Part shown: piece after piece, positions 59,548 to 64,000 of the stretch | Position numbering within the stretch: position 1 is the first letter of the stretch | How the letters are laid out: each line of letters opens with the position of its first letter | Source of the DNA: an uncultured Akkermansia sp. | Lineage (GTDB): Bacteria > Verrucomicrobiota > Verrucomicrobiia > Verrucomicrobiales > Akkermansiaceae | Length of the DNA: 64,000 nucleotides | Assembly (NCBI GenBank): GCA_944390825.1 | Contig: CALXRG010000013.1 | Span: 1-64,000, forward strand | Direction of reading: 5' to 3' | The notes under the pieces: generated by a model | The model's database searches: none | Told to the model about the DNA's origin: nothing | The model's input: the letters and a program-made list of their open reading frames with translations, nothing else | Program-made: the position numbers and the translations under genes

Positions 59548-60939
59548 ATGAAGACGGATGGTAAGAGGTACCCGACTCCATTTCAGCTGGCTTCTTGCTG
59601 GGCGGCGTTGTGCGGGCTGTCGCTGGTGGTGGTGATAGGACTGGTGATGGCGATGCTGTACGGGTTTGGCCAGGCGTTTATGGCGCTGGAGCCGGTGCTG
59701 CTGCCGGTGGTGATTGCCGGGATGCTGGCGTATTTGCTTTCGCCGATTGTGGCGTGGACGCAGCGGTTCATCCGCAAGCGGCTGCTGGCTGTGCTGCTGG
59801 TGATGTGCACGGTGGGTGTGGTGGTGGCGGCGATGATTAATTCGTTTGCTCCGAAGCTTATTGACCAGACGGGGGAGCTGATTTCGAAGCGCGATGAGAT
59901 TGTGCAGAGTGGTATTCAAACCTGCAATGATTTGCTGGAGCACAATGAGTTCGTGCAGCAGGGGATTGATATGGTTTACCAGAAGACGCTGAAGGATGCG
60001 CGCAGCTCTGATTTGCCGGAGGAGGATGTGGAGGAGCTGTCCAATCTGCAGACCTACCATGAGAAGGCACTGGCTATCCTGAATTTCAACTCAAGTTACC
60101 TGACGGATAAGGTGCTGAATTGGCTGACGGCGGGCAGCCGGGCTTTGTCGGGGGTGTCGTTTTTCCTGATCGGGGCGGTGATGGTGCCGGTGTTTCTGTT
60201 TTATTTTTTGCTGGAGAGTGAGAAGATCGCCAGCAATTGGCATACGATTCTGCCCTTGCGGCGGTCGCATTTCCGCATTGAGGTGGTTGAGACGCTGCTG
60301 CAGATTAACGGGTATATCATATCGTTCGTCCGCGGGCAGATGCTGGTGAGTCTTATCGATGGCGTGTTGCTCGGTATTGCGCTGAAGATTCTGGGGCTGC
60401 CGTATGCGGTGACGATCGGATTTACGGCGGCGATCCTGGGTATTATCCCGTATATCGGTATGATTTCGACGAGCATTCCGGCGATGCTGATTGCCTGGTT
60501 TACGTGGAATGACATCAATTATGTGCTGGGGGTGGCAGCTATTTTCTTCGGCATCAGTCAGTTTGATGGCTGGGTGATTCAGCCGCGCATCGTGGGTAAC
60601 CGCGTGGGGATGCACGACCTGACGGTGATGTTTTCCGTGCTGTTCTGGAGTCTGGTGCTCGGTGGTGCGGTGGGAGCGCTGCTGGCCGTGCCGCTGACGG
60701 CCTCGATCAAGGTGATTTTCATGCGCTATGTATGGCCGAGTTTGCAGACGGGCAAGAGGCGCCGGCAGCGCCGGGCTTTCCGCGAGCTGGCGCGGGCGGC
60801 GGTTGCTGCTGCGGAGGCTGAGCGCGTGCCGGAGGAGGGGACAGCGGGTGCCGGCAGCTCCGGGGATGATGCGCAGGGGGAGGTGGCGCGGCCCGGTGCT
60901 GATGCGGGCGACGGCCGGGCCGGGGGTGCCGGTGCGTGA
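59548..60939 (+). CDS. AI-2E family transporter (PerM-like)
   Basis: Inner-membrane protein of 463 residues with about eight helices in the family layout: paired N-terminal helices, a long soluble segment (about 105-190), then MLVSLIDGVLLGIALKILGLPYA, GIIPYIGMISTSIPAMLIAW and QFDGWVIQPRIVGNRVGMHDLTVM, the conserved family region. A basic stretch and an Ala/Gly/Glu/Asp-rich C-terminal tail of about 60 residues follow. The substrate is not known; members export or import varied small molecules. Confidence 0.88.
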   Translation: MKTDGKRYPTPFQLASCWAALCGLSLVVVIGLVMAMLYGFGQAFMALEPVLLPVVIAGMLAYLLSPIVAWTQRFIRKRLLAVLLVMCTVGVVVAAMINSFAPKLIDQTGELISKRDEIVQSGIQTCNDLLEHNEFVQQGIDMVYQKTLKDARSSDLPEEDVEELSNLQTYHEKALAILNFNSSYLTDKVLNWLTAGSRALSGVSFFLIGAVMVPVFLFYFLLESEKIASNWHTILPLRRSHFRIEVVETLLQINGYIISFVRGQMLVSLIDGVLLGIALKILGLPYAVTIGFTAAILGIIPYIGMISTSIPAMLIAWFTWNDINYVLGVAAIFFGISQFDGWVIQPRIVGNRVGMHDLTVMFSVLFWSLVLGGAVGALLAVPLTASIKVIFMRYVWPSLQTGKRRRQRRAFRELARAAVAAAEAERVPEEGTAGAGSSGDDAQGEVARPGADAGDGRAGGAGA

Positions 60940-61251
60940 TCTTCCCTGCCGGTGCTGGCTGGAGGCTGCTGCTTCTGCGCGGTGCTGACGTGCTCTGTGC
61001 CCGGTGTTCGGGCGGTTTGCTTTTCCTGTCCGCTGCGGGGTGGGATGAGGGCTGGCCGCTCGGCGGGTGGGGGGCTTGCCGCGGGGGGCGCCGGGGTGGG
61101 TGAGTGCGGGCTGTGCTGATTTGCGCCGCGGGCAGCTTGGTCCCCGGGGGGTGGCTTGTACTCTGCCGGGTAGGGGTTGTGGAGCTGTCAAGGGTGGGTA
61201 GCTGTCTGGTGTCGGGGCTGCGGAGGCTCGGGAGAGGCTGCGGCGGGAGGT
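60940..61251. other. Intergenic region, no gene supported
   Basis: About 310 bp, very G-rich on the plus strand, between convergent genes. Several open frames cross it but none has a signal, motif or promoter. Confidence 0.5.
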
Positions 61252-61287
61252 GAAAAAGCGCCTGCGCGGGATGCCGCGCAGGCGCTT
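61252..61287 (-). terminator. Terminator of the PEP-CTERM gene
   Basis: AAGCGCCTGCGCGG (61256-61269) and CCGCGCAGGCGCTT (61274-61287) form a perfect 14-bp stem; on the minus strand TTTTTC follows. Confidence 0.93.
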
Positions 61288-61313
61288 GAGCAGAGGTTGG
61301 ATCGCTTCCCCGG

Positions 61314-64000
61314 TTAGGCCTTACGCCGGCGGCGGGCGCAGAGGGCCGCGAGGGCCAGCAGGCTGAGGGTGGCGGTGGCGGGCTCGGGTACGGTGACGGC
61401 TCCGGTGAGGAGCAGGTTGTTCCCGTTCAGGATGAGCTGGGAGCTATCCGTCAGCGCGAGTCCACTGTCGCTTGCCAGGGTGATGTAGTTAGAGGCTGTT
61501 GCTCCACTCAGGAGGGAGGTGCCGTCTCCGAAGTTCACATTCGTGGCGAGCAGGACGTCCAGCGTGGTGCCCATGGACAGGTCGGCGATGGCGGCCTTCA
61601 CCTCGGTGGTGAAGTCGAGTGTGACCTTGCCTCCCAGCGTCAGGGTGAAGGTGCCGCCGTCCGGGGCCGCGAGGGCTCCGCCGAGGGTGAGGGTCGCTCC
61701 GTCGCCCAGTGTCAGAGTGGTGCCGCTGCCGGTGCTCTGGAAGGTGCTCTGGATGGCACTGGCGCTATCGCTGGCGAAGAGGACTTGGCGTCCGGACGTC
61801 GAACTGATGCCGGTTACTTCCCCTGTGCTGATGAAGTCAGCATTCGTCGCCATCGCTGCGGCGGTGAGGGAGACTGTCACGGTCACGTTGCCGGTGAAGG
61901 TGGTGGCTGTGCCCGCAACGGTGCTGACAGAGCTGGCGGTGAAGCCACTGTCGGAGGTGGTGACGCCTGTTGCTGTAGCGCCATTGCCTTTCAGAGTGAC
62001 GTTATTCGCGGCTTTGCCTACCTGTGTTGTGCCGGTGGAGGCGTTGACAAAGTCACTGTTGGTGGCGGTGCCGTTGTAGATCAGGGCACATCCGTCCTTT
62101 TGGTTTGTGAGCTTGGAATCTTGCAGTTGCCACAAAAGCTCCTGACTATCCCCCAGACTGTCTGTGGTGCTCAATGATGCGTTCGATGCCTTCAAACCAG
62201 AATTAGTCAGAGAGACGTAATCTCCAGCACCATCAGTGTTTGTGATGGAAGCATCTTCCGATGCCTTGGTACCAATGGCGACGTTGTGCATTTTTAGAGT
62301 TGCATTTTCCCGAACAACAAAAGCAGCAGAACTGTCATTGTCGGGGTTTAACCAAATGCGATCGTGTGTAAGGGTTGTCGTGCCATCTGCTACCACGAGT
62401 TTGCCATTGTAGTTGCTTCCGCCTGAGAGATCAAACTCATTTGAAATGTTCGTCGTCCCGTGAGTGATTAGCTCGCCATTCTTCAGGCTCACCAAGCCAC
62501 TACCGCTGATGGTATTTTGGGAGCCTTTCAGCTCAAGAATTCCTCCGTTTTCTGTATTACTGGCTCCCAAGTTCAGCGCACCTGTGATGCTGGCGTTGCC
62601 ACTGATGGTCACGGTGCCAGCTCCCGTTTTGGTGAGTGCAGCTGAGGTGACGCCGGATGTGATGGTCAGGGTGCTTCCCGCATCCGCCGTGTTGAGTGTG
62701 GTTGTGCCGCTGAGAGTCAATGTGCCGCCGGTGATGGTGGAGGCGCCGGTCCCCTGCGTCTGGATGGTGGCACCGCTGAGGGTGTTGGTGTCGCCGGAAA
62801 TGTTCCAAGTTGAGCCATTGCCAAGGGTGAGAGTGCCGATGCCGTTGCCGGTGGTGATGGTGGCGCCTGCATCCCATGTCACCGAGGCATTCGCATCGAC
62901 CGTGACGTTGATTGTTGCGCCGTTCGCCACGCTCGGGGCACTTGAGAGTGATGCGCCATCGGCCAAGTAGAGGGTCGTGCCGTTCTCCATGTGCAGGCCG
63001 GCGAGTGTTGGCGTGTCTCCGGTGGAGGTTCCTCCCAAGGCTCCATCAAGACGGAACGATTGGTCCTCGTAGACGTGTACGTTGAGGTCTGAGGAGGAAC
63101 TGCCGGCGCTCGCAACGTCGGTCAGGGAAACAATTGAGTCTCCGCTGCTGCTCACAACGGCATAGGTAGAGGAATTCGCAGAGAGTGTTCCGCTTGCGGT
63201 GTCCAAGGTGGCCTCGATACCCCCAATCGTAAAGTGCCCAGCATCGGTATTCAGGTTAAAGGACGAGTTTTCACCTTTGGTCAGGAAATTCTCTACGGAT
63301 TGTGTGATAAAGCCGTTCTCCGTCGGGATGCTGGTTTCCCCAAGCGCAACGTCGACGTTTCCGTTCAGCGTTAAGTTCAGCGTAGTTCCCGCTCCCAGGG
63401 AGATTCCGCCGATGGAGCCGCTCAGGGACTCGACGGTCAGGCTGCCGCCGCCTGTGGCGGTGAGAGTGTGTCCATTCGCATTCAGCGAGTTCAGTGTGAT
63501 GGTGCCGGCCTGCTGGGAACTGTTCTGAATGGTGGTGTTAAAGGTGACGTCGCCGTTCAGCTGGAGGGCTTTGGAGGAAGTCCAGCTCGTGGCGCCGTTC
63601 GCGCCATCGATGCCGATGGTACCGCCGTTGAGGTTGAGGTTCAGCTTGTCTTTGTTCGCAATTCCCCCTTCCCCCAGATTCAGCACGCCTCCGTTCTCGA
63701 GGTTGACGGTCACTGTGCCACTATTGCGGTTCCACGTGCCAAGCGATTTGACATTAACTGTGCCACCGCTCTTAATGTTGAGAATGCCCGAAGCGTCGTC
63801 CGCAGAGATGGTGGCGTTGCGTATATTCAGGGTGCCATCCACGTTCACTGTCGCAGTCCTATTGTTCATGCGCCCAATGACGAAAGTGCCGTTTGCCCAC
63901 GGACGGTCGCTAGTGGTGGAGTGGTTGTCCGCCCCTACCACGGTGAGGGTGGTGCCTGCGGCGATGTTGAGAGTCGTATTTTGGGAGATCTCTTGCCCAT
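61314..64000 (-). CDS. Passenger-like beta-helix protein with PEP-CTERM tail, 5' end missing
   Basis: The frame is open to the window end, so at least 894 residues are seen and the true N-terminus lies outside. The sequence is a Thr/Ser/Gly/Asn-rich series of short beta strands, including a motif like autotransporter-associated repeats (ALTKTGAGTVTISGNASITG), typical of long beta-solenoids. The C-terminus is a PEP-CTERM signal: VPEPATATLSLLALAALCA followed by RRRRKA, the substrate for an exosortase. A secreted, surface-anchored or shed filament is likely. A GTG at 63941 is internal. Confidence 0.88.
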   Translation of the reverse strand, partial: GQEISQNTTLNIAAGTTLTVVGADNHSTTSDRPWANGTFVIGRMNNRTATVNVDGTLNIRNATISADDASGILNIKSGGTVNVKSLGTWNRNSGTVTVNLENGGVLNLGEGGIANKDKLNLNLNGGTIGIDGANGATSWTSSKALQLNGDVTFNTTIQNSSQQAGTITLNSLNANGHTLTATGGGSLTVESLSGSIGGISLGAGTTLNLTLNGNVDVALGETSIPTENGFITQSVENFLTKGENSSFNLNTDAGHFTIGGIEATLDTASGTLSANSSTYAVVSSSGDSIVSLTDVASAGSSSSDLNVHVYEDQSFRLDGALGGTSTGDTPTLAGLHMENGTTLYLADGASLSSAPSVANGATINVTVDANASVTWDAGATITTGNGIGTLTLGNGSTWNISGDTNTLSGATIQTQGTGASTITGGTLTLSGTTTLNTADAGSTLTITSGVTSAALTKTGAGTVTISGNASITGALNLGASNTENGGILELKGSQNTISGSGLVSLKNGELITHGTTNISNEFDLSGGSNYNGKLVVADGTTTLTHDRIWLNPDNDSSAAFVVRENATLKMHNVAIGTKASEDASITNTDGAGDYVSLTNSGLKASNASLSTTDSLGDSQELLWQLQDSKLTNQKDGCALIYNGTATNSDFVNASTGTTQVGKAANNVTLKGNGATATGVTTSDSGFTASSVSTVAGTATTFTGNVTVTVSLTAAAMATNADFISTGEVTGISSTSGRQVLFASDSASAIQSTFQSTGSGTTLTLGDGATLTLGGALAAPDGGTFTLTLGGKVTLDFTTEVKAAIADLSMGTTLDVLLATNVNFGDGTSLLSGATASNYITLASDSGLALTDSSQLILNGNNLLLTGAVTVPEPATATLSLLALAALCARRRRKA

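Overview
The window reads as a chromosomal segment of a Verrucomicrobiota bacterium, most like the Akkermansia group. Evidence: a very large passenger-like secreted protein ending in a PEP-CTERM sorting tail with the PEPATATLSL motif; a long-form IspG of about 580 residues; a GH2 beta-galactosidase with two C-terminal F5/8C-type modules; a GT10 fucosyltransferase-like gene, as expected of a gut or mucosal glycan specialist; and high GC. No phage, insertion sequence, CRISPR array or plasmid function was seen. This is core chromosome with lineage-specific secreted proteins.

Layout. 0-9 kb: MFS exporter, tyrA, a Pro/Thr-rich lipoprotein, ispG, a GT10 fucosyltransferase, uvrC, rnhC. 8.7-16 kb: HU-family protein, tRNA-Lys and tRNA-Glu, a DusB-like enzyme, a lysozyme-like lipoprotein, rpsP, ndk, two tandem paralogous outer-membrane proteins, long-form hpf, marR. 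16-25.5 kb: NAPE-PLD-like metallo-hydrolase, prepilin peptidase, membrane protein, uvrB, a small ribbon-helix-helix-like protein, mnmA, YggS, a GT9 heptosyltransferase, an RRM protein. 26-33 kb: beta-galactosidase, a fused siroheme-decarboxylase-like protein, ispE with an AT-hook-like tail. 33-46.5 kb: guaB, lepA, a tiny lipoprotein, hflX, an L,D-transpeptidase, ugd, a VC0807-like membrane protein, rpe, ApaG-like, a secreted protein, a cellulose-synthase-like GT2, a second L,D-transpeptidase. 46.5-50 kb: ribH-nusB, ftsY, rlmN. 50-55 kb: lysozyme-like protein, lipoprotein, hexose-6-phosphate mutarotase, SanA/DUF218, MenD-like ThDP enzyme. 55-64 kb: prfA-prmC-membrane protein, tRNA-Gln, acidic-tailed lipoprotein, AI-2E family permease, and the 5'-truncated PEP-CTERM protein running off the window end.

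Functional themes are isoprenoid precursors (ispG, ispE), nucleotide excision repair (uvrB, uvrC), translation and its quality control (rpsP, lepA, hflX, hpf, prfA, prmC, rlmN, mnmA, dus, tRNAs), envelope and peptidoglycan (two L,D-transpeptidases, lysozyme-like proteins, SanA, ugd, GT2, GT9, GT10) and secreted glycan metabolism.

The most striking cross-window signal is regulatory. Sigma70-type promoters (TTGACA-like, 16-18 bp, TAnnnT) are easy to read, and in about 16 cases the -10 box ends only 6-13 nt before the start codon. The mRNA would then be leaderless or carry a 1-7 nt leader without a Shine-Dalgarno. Highly expressed genes (HU, rpsP, ndk, the outer-membrane proteins, hpf) instead have real leaders. 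Other points worth attention: IspE fused to an AT-hook-like tail; a one-chain AhbA/AhbB-like protein beside it; a ~67-residue insertion in UvrB; a 3.3-kb block with inverted GC skew (51.9-55.1 kb); a 20-nt promoter core shared by the tRNA and rpsP promoters; a 12-bp palindrome in the HU leader; and G1:U72 in all three tRNAs.
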